64,000 bases of DNA from Rhodospirillaceae bacterium. GTDB lineage: Bacteria > Pseudomonadota > Alphaproteobacteria > JAEUKQ01. Of this stretch, positions 34,447 to 44,402 are shown piece by piece. The stretch spans positions 124,001 to 188,000 of the forward strand of contig JADKIX010000011.1 of NCBI GenBank assembly GCA_016722635.1. Direction: 5' to 3'. The notes under the pieces were generated by a model that saw nothing but the letters and a program-made list of their open reading frames with translations, was not told the origin of the DNA and made no database searches. Numbering within the stretch: the first letter of the stretch is position 1; each line of letters begins with the position of its first letter. A program made the position numbers and the translations under genes.

Positions 34447-34968
34447 TTAACCAGCCACTTTTAAGGATGATGGTCGCGCTTGGCATAGGGATCCCTGAAT
34501 GCCTTTGGCAGCTTCAGGCACTAATTCATGGATTAATAACCTTTCTGGTTTTTCATCCGGCATATAAAGGCCGTAAGGAACCGTAGGCTTAAACCCCAGC
34601 CGGTGGTAATAGGCGTGATCTCCAACCAAAAAAATAATCTTATAGCCAAGGTCTTTAGCCACATTCATGGTATGCGCAGCCAATCGTTGCCCTAATCCTT
34701 GGCCCCGGTAACTGCCTGATATAGCCAAAGGGCCTAACAACAAGGCATCTGTCATGTGATTGACGGTAACCGGCCAGTAGCGGATGGTGCCGATTACCTC
34801 TTTATTCTTTTCTACAACCCAGCATAACTGCTTGATCGCAGAGATATGGTGACGATAACGGTAGGAAATTTTGCTGGTGCGATTCACCCCAAAAGCTTGA
34901 TCAAGAATCTGCTCAATCTGTCTTTGATGTTCGGCTTTTTCCGATATCATCTCAATTTTATCTGTCAT
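34447..34968 (-). CDS. YhbS-like GNAT N-acetyltransferase
   Basis: A 173-residue acetyltransferase with the acetyl-CoA motif GSYRGQGLGQRLAA and a C-terminal segment YYHRLGFKPTVPYGLYMP matching the YhbS group. The target is unknown. ATG 34968 is chosen; an upstream reading to 35037 overlaps the ABC1 kinase gene. It follows that gene in the same direction and may be co-transcribed. It is much shorter than the GNAT-fold bacterial ceramide synthase and should not be taken for it. Confidence 0.8.
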   Translation of the reverse strand: MTDKIEMISEKAEHQRQIEQILDQAFGVNRTSKISYRYRHHISAIKQLCWVVEKNKEVIGTIRYWPVTVNHMTDALLLGPLAISGSYRGQGLGQRLAAHTMNVAKDLGYKIIFLVGDHAYYHRLGFKPTVPYGLYMPDEKPERLLIHELVPEAAKGIQGSLCQARPSSLKVAG

Positions 34969-35014
34969 ATACACCTGAAATTTGTATAAAATGGGCGCGT
35001 TGCTACCTATCGCT

Positions 35015-36358
35015 TTAAGGATTAATACCAGCCACACATAAAGCCTGCTGTTGCCGCTGTGCTAGCTGCGATCCTTGGAACCCATCAATTAATTCGTGGA
35101 ACAGTCTATACCAATTCATCCGCACGCGCAAATAAATAAATATCGATCCAAGGCCAACCGCCGCCCGGTCCATCATAACAAATTCCCGCGGCAAAGTAAT
35201 GGCACCATACGCACGCAATTGCGCGCGCACTTTAAGCGCTAAATCGCGCGTATAGGAATTGCCTAAATTCTCGGAAATAACCTGTTCCCGGTCTTCCAAA
35301 ATCGGCCCATACACGAATTTTGCCCATTGATTAAGAATGGATACAAGCTCTTTGCTTAAATTCTTGAAACCCCATTTTTGGTAGGCGGCAACCGCCATCT
35401 CCGTGTCATTTTGTTGCAACGCGTGATAAAGATCGATCACCGCTTCCACAAACTGGGGCGAAAAAACGCGGACACATCCGTAATCCAGCAAATTTAATTC
35501 TCCGTCCTCACGCACGGTGTAATTTCCCGGGTGCGGATCACCATGCAGGATCCCATATTGGTATAAAGGTAAGTACCAGGCATAAAACAAGCTTCTGGCA
35601 ACAGATTCTAACAAATGTGTCTGATCGCCTTGTTGAAAAAATGCTTTAATAGGCTTGCCGGTCAGCCAACTCATCGTCAAAAGGCGGCGGGTTGATAAAG
35701 ACGCGATCACCTCGGGCACATGGATTTCCGGATGTGTCGCTAGAAGATGCCGGTATAGAAGGATATGGCGCGCTTCGCGCTGATAATCTAACTCTTCCTT
35801 TAATCTTTCTTGTAATTCAAGCCAAGCCTCTTCTGTATTGATGCTGCCATCAATTTTTTCAAAAATGCCCAACATCATTTTCAATTGACGCAAATCCGTA
35901 TCAACAACGGATTGCATATCCGGATACTGCAATTTACAGGCCAATAATCGACCGTCCTTAGCCCGCGCCTGATGCACCTGCCCGAGTGAAGCTGCATTAA
36001 GAGCGGTTTCAGAAAATGACAGAAAATGCGCTTGCCAATCCGCACCCAATTCACCTGCCATCCGCCGTTGCACAAATGACCACCCCATAGCCGGGGCATT
36101 GGCTTGCAATTCGGATAATTTCTGGCTGTAATCTGTCGGCAATAAATCCGGAACCATCGCAAGGATCTGAGCTGCCTTCACGGCAGGCCCCTTCAAATTA
36201 CCGATCACTTTGACCAATTGTTCCGCATGGGATTTGGTATCGATAGCCAACCCCAGTTTACTACCGGCCATACGGGCTGCAATGCCGCCGGTTGCCAACC
36301 CCATTTTGGTGACACGCCCAAATTTGGCAATCCATCCCCCTTTATCTTCCTCATCCAT
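35015..36358 (-). CDS. ABC1/UbiB-family atypical kinase
   Basis: A 447-residue ADCK-type protein-kinase-like ATPase. The N-terminal KxGQ-like element reads GPAVKAAQILAM (about 54-65). NAASLGQVHQA replaces the glycine loop with the alanine-rich family form, followed by LACKLQYP (ATP lysine). HGDPHPGNYTVREDGELNLLDYG is split over the catalytic and metal-binding motifs (HGDPHPGN, then LLDYG). Family members support ubiquinone biosynthesis or lipid handling. The start overlaps the pepF stop by eight bases, showing translational coupling. This protein lacks the C-terminal membrane pair of UbiB. Confidence 0.85.
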   Translation of the reverse strand: MDEEDKGGWIAKFGRVTKMGLATGGIAARMAGSKLGLAIDTKSHAEQLVKVIGNLKGPAVKAAQILAMVPDLLPTDYSQKLSELQANAPAMGWSFVQRRMAGELGADWQAHFLSFSETALNAASLGQVHQARAKDGRLLACKLQYPDMQSVVDTDLRQLKMMLGIFEKIDGSINTEEAWLELQERLKEELDYQREARHILLYRHLLATHPEIHVPEVIASLSTRRLLTMSWLTGKPIKAFFQQGDQTHLLESVARSLFYAWYLPLYQYGILHGDPHPGNYTVREDGELNLLDYGCVRVFSPQFVEAVIDLYHALQQNDTEMAVAAYQKWGFKNLSKELVSILNQWAKFVYGPILEDREQVISENLGNSYTRDLALKVRAQLRAYGAITLPREFVMMDRAAVGLGSIFIYLRVRMNWYRLFHELIDGFQGSQLAQRQQQALCVAGINP

Positions 36359-38159
36359 GATGATGTGCCTTTAAGTGCTGGTCTAATTGGTTAATCATAC
36401 TTTCAAGCAGGCTTATACCTTGCTGCCAGAAATCGCTTTTCTCGATATTCATGCCGAAAGGCGCTAGCAATTGTTGGTAAGGAGCGGAACCCCCCGCTGC
36501 CAGCAAATTCATGTAATTATCCATAAAAGACGGATCTTTTTTCTGATAAATGCCATAGAGCGAATTGACCAGACAATCAGCAAAAGCATAGGCATAAACG
36601 TAAAAAGGCGAGTGGATGAAATGAGGGATGTAGGCCCAATAATACTGATATTCATCTGCAAAATCAAAAGCATCGCCCAAACTTTCTTTCTGCACTTGCA
36701 TCCATATCTCTCCCAGCCGCTGTGGGGATAATTCTTGTTGCCGACGCTCTTGGTGGACCAGGGTTTCAAATTGATGGAAAGCAATCTGCCGTACCACCGT
36801 ATTTAACATATCTTCAATTTTACGGGCCAGCAATGCCCCCTTTTCTTGCGGATCAGTTGCCAAGCCCAACAAATTTTGGAAGGTTAGCATTTCCCCAAAA
36901 ACTGAGGCCGTTTCGGCCAGCGGCAGTGGTGCCTCCGCCATCAGCGCCCCTTGTTTGGCAGATAGTGTTTGATGAACGCCGTGGCCCAGTTCATGAGCCA
37001 ACGTCATGACATCGCGCATGCTGCCTTGAAAGTTTAACAGGATATAAGGATGCACACTTGGTACCGTTGGATGTGCAAAAGCCCCGGAATCTTTGCCGGT
37101 TGACATGGCGGCGTCAATCCAACCCTGGTCGATAAATTGCCGGGCGATTTTGGCAAAAATTGGTGAAAATTGTTGGTAAGACCTTAAAACAATATCACAA
37201 GCCTCCTTCCAAGTAAATTTCCGCTGGCCCCCCGATAAATAGGGCGCATTGCGATCCCAGTAATGAAGCCGCGTTTGACCCATATATTTAGCTTTCAAGC
37301 GGTAATAACGGTGGGAAAGACCTGGATATGCCTGGCGCACAGTGTGAACTAAGGTCTCCACAACTTTTCCTTCAACCTGGTTTGCCAAATGCCTGGCCGC
37401 TGCCGGATACGTAAATTTGCGCCAACGGTCTTCGGTTTCTTTTTCCTTGGCTAACGTATTGGTTACCAAGCTAAACAAGGCCACATTTTCTTTCAAGACA
37501 CGCGCGATTTCTTTAGCCGCTTGCTCCCGTTTCAAAGCATCAGGCTCTTCTAACACATGTAAAGCTTGGCTGATGGTTACTTGCTGATGATCCAAATTGA
37601 ACCGGAGTTTGGCCAATGTTTCATCATATAAGCGAATCCAGGAACTGCGGCCGCTCGTGGATTTTTCCAAGTTAAATTTTTCTAATTCATCTGACAATTG
37701 GTGGGCCCGAAAAGCACGAATGACCCTTAACCAGCCTTGAAATTTTTGCAAGGCTTGATCCTTTAATAATTCTTGCAGTTGCGGCACGGGAATTTTGTTG
37801 ATCTCCAAAGTGAAAAAAAGCGTGTGGCCAGCTGCTTGCGTGGTCTTTTCCTGAATATTTTGTAAAAAACCGCCAATTTCCGCATCACCTACATGGGTTG
37901 CATGCAATAGATAAGCATAACTCATCAATTTCCCTGCCAGTTCTTCATTTTGCTGATATTCTTCAATTGCCTTCAACAAATCACCCGCTGATAATTGCGC
38001 AACCCGCCCTTCATAGGTGCGCTGGAATAATTGCGCCTGTTGCAATAATTTATTCCAATCCCTGGCGATATCTGGATGGTGCATACCGGGATATAAATCC
38101 GCTAAATCCCATTTGGGCGCCAAGGTATTGGCGGACGAGTGGGCAAAAGTTTTTTTCAT
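36351..38159 (-). CDS. pepF: Oligoendopeptidase F (M3 metallopeptidase)
   Basis: A 602-residue zinc peptidase with HEXXH in LAHELGHGVHQTL and the third ligand region EAPLPLAETASVFGEM. The length fits the PepF/M3B group. It degrades peptides of roughly 7-17 residues in the cytoplasm; no signal peptide is seen. First gene of a run with the ABC1 kinase and perhaps the GNAT gene. Confidence 0.92.
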   Translation of the reverse strand: MKKTFAHSSANTLAPKWDLADLYPGMHHPDIARDWNKLLQQAQLFQRTYEGRVAQLSAGDLLKAIEEYQQNEELAGKLMSYAYLLHATHVGDAEIGGFLQNIQEKTTQAAGHTLFFTLEINKIPVPQLQELLKDQALQKFQGWLRVIRAFRAHQLSDELEKFNLEKSTSGRSSWIRLYDETLAKLRFNLDHQQVTISQALHVLEEPDALKREQAAKEIARVLKENVALFSLVTNTLAKEKETEDRWRKFTYPAAARHLANQVEGKVVETLVHTVRQAYPGLSHRYYRLKAKYMGQTRLHYWDRNAPYLSGGQRKFTWKEACDIVLRSYQQFSPIFAKIARQFIDQGWIDAAMSTGKDSGAFAHPTVPSVHPYILLNFQGSMRDVMTLAHELGHGVHQTLSAKQGALMAEAPLPLAETASVFGEMLTFQNLLGLATDPQEKGALLARKIEDMLNTVVRQIAFHQFETLVHQERRQQELSPQRLGEIWMQVQKESLGDAFDFADEYQYYWAYIPHFIHSPFYVYAYAFADCLVNSLYGIYQKKDPSFMDNYMNLLAAGGSAPYQQLLAPFGMNIEKSDFWQQGISLLESMINQLDQHLKAHHHG

Positions 38160-38286
38160 GGAAACCTCATATGCGTCAGACTTGTTTATATCAGGAATTT
38201 TTGTAGATTAGTGTTAATATAATTGATGTTGGTGAACGTCACCATCAATAATTTTAAAAATAAATTTTTCGGAAGGGTAAGGTACA

Positions 38287-40092
38287 ATGTGGGAAAAATG
38301 GTCAAGCTTGCCAGCCATGTTTTTTGGGAATGCACAAAAATATTCAGGCCAACCGTTCCTGTGGCGAAAACAACAAGGCCAATGGGCTGCCCTTGATTGG
38401 CAACAGGTGGCGCATCAAGCCAGAAAATTGGCAGCCGGATTGATTGATTTATCAGTTAAGCCGGGTGACCGGGTCATGCTGATTGCGGAGAGCCGGCCTG
38501 AATGGCTGATTGCCGACATGGCTATTATGAGTATAGGCGCCATCACCGTCCCTTCTTTTACCACCAATACCACCCCAGATCATTTACATATCCTGCGGCA
38601 CAGCGGCGCCCATGTGGCCATTGTTTCGACCCAGGCGGTTGCCACCAAATTCTTACCCGCTGCATTGCAAGCACCAGAGCTGAAAACCGTTATTTTCATT
38701 GACCCCGTGACAATCGATCAGCAGTTGCCACTGCCCTTCTTCCTGTGGCCAGATCTTATCCATAAAACGGATCATCAACCAAACTTGCAATTGATTGATA
38801 AGCGGCTGGCAGCACTTAAACGTTCGGATATTTGTTGTTTGATTTATACATCAGGCACAGGTGGTACGCCCAAAGGCGTGATGTTATCGCACGGAGCTAT
38901 TTTGGCCAATTGTGAGGGGGCAGCCCAGGTTTTATCAACTTTCGGCCTCAAAAAAGAAAAATTCCTCAGTTTCCTGCCTTTATCCCACGCTTATGAACAT
39001 ACCGCCGGACAATGTTTGCCGATTTTAATCGGCGCCCAGATTTATTACGCCGAAAGCGTTGAAAAAATTAGCGATAATTTAAAAGAAACCCGTCCAACGA
39101 TTATGACCGCTGTCCCTCGTTTTTTCGAACTCATGCATCAGCGCATCTTGCGCTCAATTGCCAAAGAAAAACCCTGGAAACGGCGCCTGATCCATAAAAC
39201 CCTTCAGTTAGGCCGTAAATCCTATGAAACCCCTTCCGCAATGACGATCCCAGACAAGTTCAAAAATTACTTGTATGATTGGCTGGTCAGGCGAAAGACT
39301 AAGGCTAGGTTTGGAGGGCAATTAAAGGCCCTGGTTTCAGGGGGGGCGCCCCTTAATTATGATGTTGGTATTTTTTTCCAATCTTTGGGTATCCCCATTT
39401 TACAAGGATATGGCCAGACCGAAGCCGCACCTGTAGTCAGTGTAAATATACCCCATAAAGTAAAAATGGACACGGTAGGTCCCGTTTTGCCGGGTGTTAC
39501 CGCCCATATTGCAGATGATGGGGAAATTTTGATTCAGGGGGAATGCGTGATGCAAGGCTACTGGCAAGATCCTGCAGCCACCGCACATGCCTTGAAAGAT
39601 GGATGGCTGCACACCGGTGATATTGGACATATTGATCAAGAGGGATATTTAAAAATTACCGATAGGAAAAAAGACATTATTGTATTATCTGGTGGCGATA
39701 ATGTTGCCCCGGCCCGTGTTGAAGGGTTTTTAGTACTAGCACCGGAAATTACTCAAGCCATGGTTTATGGGGACCAGCATCCCCATATCGTAGCGGTTAT
39801 TGTTCCCCATCCCGATTTTATGGCCGAGTATGCCAACCCAAAGGGGCTACCGCTTGATCCGGCAGCCTTGGTTAAAAACCCTGATTTTAACCGAATTTAT
39901 AGAACCGTCATTAACCAGGTTAACCAGCACTTGTCACCGATTGAAAAAATTCGCCGTTTTATTTTGGCCCCGGAACCGTTCACGATTGAGAACGGGATGT
40001 TAACACCTTCTTTTAAAATTCGCCGACATACAATCTTGGCAAGATATCAGCCACTTTTGGAGAAATTATATAATGGTACCGCCAATGACTGA
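38287..40092 (+). CDS. Long-chain acyl-CoA synthetase (AMP-forming)
   Basis: A 601-residue ligase of the FadD15/FAA1 type. The P-loop YTSGTGGTPKGVMLSH (about 197-212), GYGQTEAAPVVS, the DGWLHTGDIG motif and the hinge DRKKDIIVLSGGDNVAP are present. It activates long-chain fatty acids as CoA thioesters and is separate from the acyl-ACP ligase at 469-2199. A good ribosome site, GGAAGGGTAAGG, precedes ATG 38287. Monocistronic. Confidence 0.9.
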   Translation: MWEKWSSLPAMFFGNAQKYSGQPFLWRKQQGQWAALDWQQVAHQARKLAAGLIDLSVKPGDRVMLIAESRPEWLIADMAIMSIGAITVPSFTTNTTPDHLHILRHSGAHVAIVSTQAVATKFLPAALQAPELKTVIFIDPVTIDQQLPLPFFLWPDLIHKTDHQPNLQLIDKRLAALKRSDICCLIYTSGTGGTPKGVMLSHGAILANCEGAAQVLSTFGLKKEKFLSFLPLSHAYEHTAGQCLPILIGAQIYYAESVEKISDNLKETRPTIMTAVPRFFELMHQRILRSIAKEKPWKRRLIHKTLQLGRKSYETPSAMTIPDKFKNYLYDWLVRRKTKARFGGQLKALVSGGAPLNYDVGIFFQSLGIPILQGYGQTEAAPVVSVNIPHKVKMDTVGPVLPGVTAHIADDGEILIQGECVMQGYWQDPAATAHALKDGWLHTGDIGHIDQEGYLKITDRKKDIIVLSGGDNVAPARVEGFLVLAPEITQAMVYGDQHPHIVAVIVPHPDFMAEYANPKGLPLDPAALVKNPDFNRIYRTVINQVNQHLSPIEKIRRFILAPEPFTIENGMLTPSFKIRRHTILARYQPLLEKLYNGTAND

Positions 40093-40154
40093 AGCTGCTT
40101 TAAGGACATGTTTATAGGCTGTTAAATTAGGTCATTAATAGCACCATTTTTTGA

Positions 40155-40184
40155 TTGAAAAGGCTGGGGGAAATATTGTATAAA
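40155..40184 (+). promoter_or_regulatory. Predicted promoter of the HdeA-like gene
   Basis: TTGAAA (40155-40160), an 18-base spacer and TATAAA (40179-40184), five of six matches each. It predicts a leader of about 55 nt ahead of ATG 40246. Confidence 0.5.
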
Positions 40185-40245
40185 GGTTTTTATAGGTCTG
40201 ATGATTGATCATGCTGGTACAAATAATTTTTAGGGAATACATAAC

Positions 40246-40536
40246 ATGAAAAAATTGCTTTTGCTGACAGGGTTTGCTGCCCTGCTATCCACAAACGTCC
40301 ATGCGGCCGAATTAGCTGGCAAGGTTGACTTAGCCACCATGACCTGCCAGCAGTTACTGGATTTAAGGGATGAAGAGGCCGGTGCGGTGGTGTTTTGGCT
40401 GGATGGACATCTTACCGATGAAACAGTCATTGATATTGATGGCATTTTCCGCGTCGCAGAAGCGTTAGGGAGACAATGCGCCCAAAACCCATCCCAAAAA
40501 CTTTTTGATGCCATTCAAAAATTAAGCTCCCAATAA
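40246..40536 (+). CDS. HdeA-family periplasmic protein
   Basis: A 96-residue secreted protein: signal peptide 1-20 (cleavage VHA-A), then MTCQQLLDL with Cys34 and a second cysteine, Cys78, in GRQCAQNP, the two forming the family disulfide. HdeA-type proteins are small periplasmic acid-activated chaperones in enterobacteria; in other bacteria the role is often unknown. It has its own promoter and terminator, so it is an independent unit. Confidence 0.82.
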   Translation: MKKLLLLTGFAALLSTNVHAAELAGKVDLATMTCQQLLDLRDEEAGAVVFWLDGHLTDETVIDIDGIFRVAEALGRQCAQNPSQKLFDAIQKLSSQ

Positions 40537-40571
40537 TCCCTGATCGCATTTTTTGATTGATTGAGACTGTC

Positions 40572-40604
40572 AAGCCCTGCATGGGAGTGTTTCATGCGGG
40601 GCTT
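40572..40604. terminator. Strong terminator-like hairpin between hdeA-like and xseA
   Basis: AAGCCCTGCATG (40572-40583) pairs with CATGCGGGGCTT (40593-40604), 12 pairs with one T-G wobble and a 9-base loop. ATTTAT follows on the + strand. The gene on each side ends here, so it likely stops transcription from both. Confidence 0.6.
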
Positions 40605-40622
40605 ATTTATGAAATAGGCCCT

Positions 40623-42317
40623 TTAATTTTCAATTTTTTTCTCGATTTGCGCCACCGCCAAACCATCCTGGAAACGCAGGTTTATCCTATCGCCCACCTT
40701 CAGCTGCTCTACCCGGGCGATGATTTCTTCATCCCCCGCATAGGCCAATAAAAAACCCCTTTTTAATAAACGGGTAACTGATAAGCCTTCTAAACTTTCC
40801 GCTAAATTATCGGCATTGGTCTTGGCTATAGCCAGTTGCTGCTGTAACCTTTGAATAACCAGCCATTCTGCCGAACGTTGCCAGTTTTCCTGGCTATACC
40901 GCAATTGCTGTTTGGTCAATTGCTGCAATATCTGATATTGGCCACCCAATTTTTGATCCCAAATTTTTACCTGTTGGGCGGGAGACACAATGCGGTTGCC
41001 AAGAGCAACAAAATGCCGGTTTAAAAACTCTTTATTCTTTAACCAATTGGTTTGCAATTGCCCCGTCAAGATTGTGATGGAATCCCGGTGTCGGTTAAAT
41101 CGCCAAGAAACCGGCCCCAGTCCTTTAAAAACAGAATGTAAGCGCTGGGCCTGCTGTTCTTGATAGGATTTAACGGCTTGCTGGAAACGACCCACCACTT
41201 GCTGATGAAACAAATGCAGCGATAGATATCGTTGCTGGTTATAACGCAAGATTTCTGTAAAATTCGCTAGGCACCCGGTTTTAGTTTGCAAGATCTGCTG
41301 CATCGAACGTGCGAGCCTTTCACTTAATTCATCAAAGCGTTGCAAAGATGGTTCATAAAGGCTTTGTGGCCGCCTGAACAGGCGGGCTAATGCCCCAACC
41401 AAGGATAAGCGGCTTTCCATTTTTTGCTGAAATAAAAGATCAAGGTGGGATTGGGTTTCCTGTAACTGCCTTAATAAATCCGCTTTGACTGGCACCACCA
41501 TTTCGGCAGCAGCAGACGGGGTTGCAGCACGCCTATCGGCTACAAAATCAATTAAGGTGGTATCGGTTTCATGCCCAACCGCGGAAATAATTGGGATTTT
41601 ACTGGCGGCCACGGCCCGTACCACCCCTTCTTCATTAAACGGCCATAAATCTTCGAGACTTCCCCCTCCTCGTGCCACGATAATCACATCTGGTTTGGGC
41701 CATAAGGAAAGCGGTAAATGATTAAAGCCTTCGATGGCTTTTCTGATTTGGCCAGCAGCCATTGCCCCTTGTACCGCCACCGGCCAAAGAAGAACAGGTG
41801 TTGGCATCCGGTCTTGCAACCGGTGAAGGATATCTTGCAACACCGAACCAGTCGGCGAAGTAATTAAGCCAATGAGAGTAGGCAGGAAAGGCAATTTCTT
41901 TTTCCGCTCTAGGGCAAATAACCCTTCCGCCAGTAGTTTTTCTTTGCGTTCTAACAATAATTGCAGCAATTCCCCTTGACCGGCCAATTCCACTGTTTCC
42001 GTTACCAATTGGTAACGGGATCGGCCCGGGTAAGAGGTGATTTTGCCCGTGATAACCAGCTGCAACCCATCCGCTATCCCAAAAGGTAGTTTGCTTGCAA
42101 CGGGCCGCCAACACACTACATTTAAAACCGCCATATTATCTTTTAAATCAAAATAAATATGCCCGGAGCCATGCCGACTAAAATTGCTGACCTCGCCGCG
42201 GATCCGCAATCGGCCAAAACCATCTTCAAGCTTGTTTTTAATTAAAGTGCTGATTTCACTAACACTATATTCTTGGGTGATAGCAGGAATATTTTCAAAC
42301 AAATCAGGAATTTTCAC
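40623..42317 (-). CDS. xseA: Exodeoxyribonuclease VII large subunit
   Basis: A 564-residue XseA with the N-terminal OB fold (RIRGEVSNFSRHGSGHIYFDL, split by the strand turn), the catalytic domain (IGLITSPTGSVLQDIL, IVARGGGSLEDLWPFNEE, SAVGHETD, DRRAATPSAAAE) and a long coiled-coil C-terminus. It degrades single-stranded DNA with XseB, which is not in this window. The start is GTG 42317 with AAAGGTGG upstream. The C-terminal part is somewhat longer than in E. coli (456 residues). Confidence 0.93.
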   Translation of the reverse strand: MKIPDLFENIPAITQEYSVSEISTLIKNKLEDGFGRLRIRGEVSNFSRHGSGHIYFDLKDNMAVLNVVCWRPVASKLPFGIADGLQLVITGKITSYPGRSRYQLVTETVELAGQGELLQLLLERKEKLLAEGLFALERKKKLPFLPTLIGLITSPTGSVLQDILHRLQDRMPTPVLLWPVAVQGAMAAGQIRKAIEGFNHLPLSLWPKPDVIIVARGGGSLEDLWPFNEEGVVRAVAASKIPIISAVGHETDTTLIDFVADRRAATPSAAAEMVVPVKADLLRQLQETQSHLDLLFQQKMESRLSLVGALARLFRRPQSLYEPSLQRFDELSERLARSMQQILQTKTGCLANFTEILRYNQQRYLSLHLFHQQVVGRFQQAVKSYQEQQAQRLHSVFKGLGPVSWRFNRHRDSITILTGQLQTNWLKNKEFLNRHFVALGNRIVSPAQQVKIWDQKLGGQYQILQQLTKQQLRYSQENWQRSAEWLVIQRLQQQLAIAKTNADNLAESLEGLSVTRLLKRGFLLAYAGDEEIIARVEQLKVGDRINLRFQDGLAVAQIEKKIEN

Positions 42318-42439
42318 TAAACCACCTTTATCATTAAAATTGCCTAAGCATCAACCGACTCTATTGATCTGGGTAGGAAACGCTTGGACTTTACCAGAAG
42401 ATAAAGGCTAGATACAAAACAAAATTATCCAACCCCCAG

Positions 42440-43159
42440 TTATCCAACCCTGGCTAACACCAATACATAGACGGATCTCGCACCTGCCTGCAATAAGGCT
42501 TTGGTACAGGCGGCGACCGTAGCGCCCGTGGTCATCACATCATCAATCAATAAAATATTTTTTTGGGCAATGCTTGGATCATATTTTTTTGGCACGACAA
42601 AAACACGCTGGACATTCAACCGCCGTTGCCGAGCGGTCATTTTTCCTTGGCTGAGGGTGGCACGTTTGCGGTGTAATCCACGCAATAGCAGGGGGCGGTT
42701 ACTTTGCTGGCTAACCGCGGCCGCCAACAATCCCGCCTGGTTATATTGTCTGGCCATTAATCGCCGCCAATGCAGAGGAACCGGGATAATCACATCCGTA
42801 AAGGGTATGATATCTTTCCCAGCTCGTGTCAGCCATTTGGCAAATAATTGGACAAAATCAATGCGGTCATAATGTTTAAAAGATAAGATTAATTTTTTGC
42901 TGTGCTGATCATATAGAATAGCACTGCGGGTTTGTTGATACAGGGGCGGGTTTAGGATGCAAGCACCACATATCTGTTGGCCAATTTGACCCTCTTTATC
43001 GACAAAGGGTCTGCCGCAACGCTTACATTGGCGCCCCTCCAGAAAAACCAATTGACAGAAACAAGAGCCGCATAGGGAATAATCCGCCGTCACCATCACC
43101 CGGCAGTGCAGGCAGCGCGCGGGGATCAAAAAATTAAAAAACCCTGGTATAGCCAGCAT
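42440..43159 (-). CDS. ComF-family phosphoribosyltransferase-like protein
   Basis: A 239-residue protein with a four-cysteine zinc knuckle near the N-terminus (CLHC, CGSC, CKRCGRP) and the PRTase motif LLIDDVMTTGATVAA at the C-terminus. ComF is needed for DNA uptake in competent bacteria, but alphaproteobacterial homologues lie in ordinary housekeeping contexts. It is upstream of xseA on the same strand, 122 bases apart. Confidence 0.87.
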   Translation of the reverse strand: MLAIPGFFNFLIPARCLHCRVMVTADYSLCGSCFCQLVFLEGRQCKRCGRPFVDKEGQIGQQICGACILNPPLYQQTRSAILYDQHSKKLILSFKHYDRIDFVQLFAKWLTRAGKDIIPFTDVIIPVPLHWRRLMARQYNQAGLLAAAVSQQSNRPLLLRGLHRKRATLSQGKMTARQRRLNVQRVFVVPKKYDPSIAQKNILLIDDVMTTGATVAACTKALLQAGARSVYVLVLARVG

Positions 43160-43201
43160 CGGTTTATATAAAAATAAGGTTAATTAAAAAAGATATAGGA
43201 A

Positions 43202-44299
43202 TCATGTATTCCTTCTCCACGATACCAATTCCCCACCTGATAACGGATAAGGAACGCCTGTAGTGCCAGGATAACTTAGGGGTAGTCTCCGCACCGATCT
43301 TGCCGCCAAATAGGCAAAAGCCTCAGCCTCTAACAAATCACCGGCCCATCCCAATTCATCCACCGCCATCATTTTACCAGATAAATGCTGCCGTAATCTT
43401 GCCATCAGCGCGGGATTGTGACGCCCGCCGCCCGCTATCAGCCAAGATTTTGGTGGCCCTGGGAAAAACATTGCCGCGCGGGCAATGGTAAGGGCGGTAA
43501 AATCCGTTAAGGTGGCCGCCCCATCCTCGATTGACAACCCCTCTAATGCCTGGATGGATAAACTTAAGCGATCCAGAGATTTCGGAGGTTTTTGCAAAAA
43601 ATAAGGATGCCTTAACATTTGTTGTATATGGCTGAGAGCAGGAGTACCCTTGCTAGCCAACCTGCCATCTTGGTCTAAGGGAATACCTGTTTTCTCTAAA
43701 CACCAATCATTAATCAGGCCATTCCCAGGCCCCGTATCGAAAGCTAAAAGATCTTCTGCTTGATGGCCAACCCAAGTAACGTTTGCAACACCGCCGATAT
43801 TGACCACCACCAATGGTTTTGGCAAAGATGCCGTTAACGCCGCATGATAAATAGGCACTAGGGGCGCCCCCTGCCCGCCTTTCACCACATCCTGCTCGCG
43901 AAAATTATGAACCACATCGATTTGCGTACGAGTGGCCAATAAAGAAGCATCGCCGATTTGCCAAGTAAATCCCTCCCGCGGATGGTGGGCAATGGTCTGG
44001 CCATGAAAACCAATCAAACGGATTTGGGAAGAGTGTAAAGAATGTTTTTTTAAAAGGTCTTGGACAATTTGGATGTGGTAATCGGTTAAACGCCTTTCGA
44101 TTGCGGCAATTTCTTTAGTCATTTGCCGTCGACCCATGATTTGGCGCAAGCCTTTTTGGAAAGCAATCGGATAGGAGTGTGCCATACCTCCACAGGATTT
44201 GAGATGCGTCTCGCCATCTGTCAAAAGCAAGGCTGCATCCACGCCATCACAGCTGGTTCCGCTCATCAGCCCAATCACATAACTTGGTTCAACCCACAT
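43202..44299 (-). CDS. anmK: Anhydro-N-acetylmuramic acid kinase
   Basis: A 365-residue sugar kinase of peptidoglycan recycling that opens and phosphorylates 1,6-anhydro-MurNAc. The phosphate loop GLMSGTSCDGVDAA (10-23), GFHGQT and NIGGVANVT are characteristic. It is divergent from tyrS, which is its usual alphaproteobacterial partner, and upstream of comF in the same direction. Confidence 0.93.
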   Translation of the reverse strand: MWVEPSYVIGLMSGTSCDGVDAALLLTDGETHLKSCGGMAHSYPIAFQKGLRQIMGRRQMTKEIAAIERRLTDYHIQIVQDLLKKHSLHSSQIRLIGFHGQTIAHHPREGFTWQIGDASLLATRTQIDVVHNFREQDVVKGGQGAPLVPIYHAALTASLPKPLVVVNIGGVANVTWVGHQAEDLLAFDTGPGNGLINDWCLEKTGIPLDQDGRLASKGTPALSHIQQMLRHPYFLQKPPKSLDRLSLSIQALEGLSIEDGAATLTDFTALTIARAAMFFPGPPKSWLIAGGGRHNPALMARLRQHLSGKMMAVDELGWAGDLLEAEAFAYLAARSVRRLPLSYPGTTGVPYPLSGGELVSWRRNT

Positions 44300-44402
44300 A
44301 CCGGTAAATCTCTCTTGATAACTTCATATTGTTATGACAGTCTCAAATATTGCAATCAACTGGAAAAATACTAGAGAATAAATTGTCAATACTTGCCCGC
44401 CT

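Noticed and set aside
34447..34968. GNAT protein as bacterial ceramide synthase
   Set aside because: It is about 170 residues with YhbS-type motifs; the known bacterial ceramide synthase is a much longer GNAT-fold protein. No candidate was found in the window.
41722..42114. 130-codon open frame on the same strand as xseA
   Set aside because: An out-of-frame shadow inside the conserved catalytic part of XseA.
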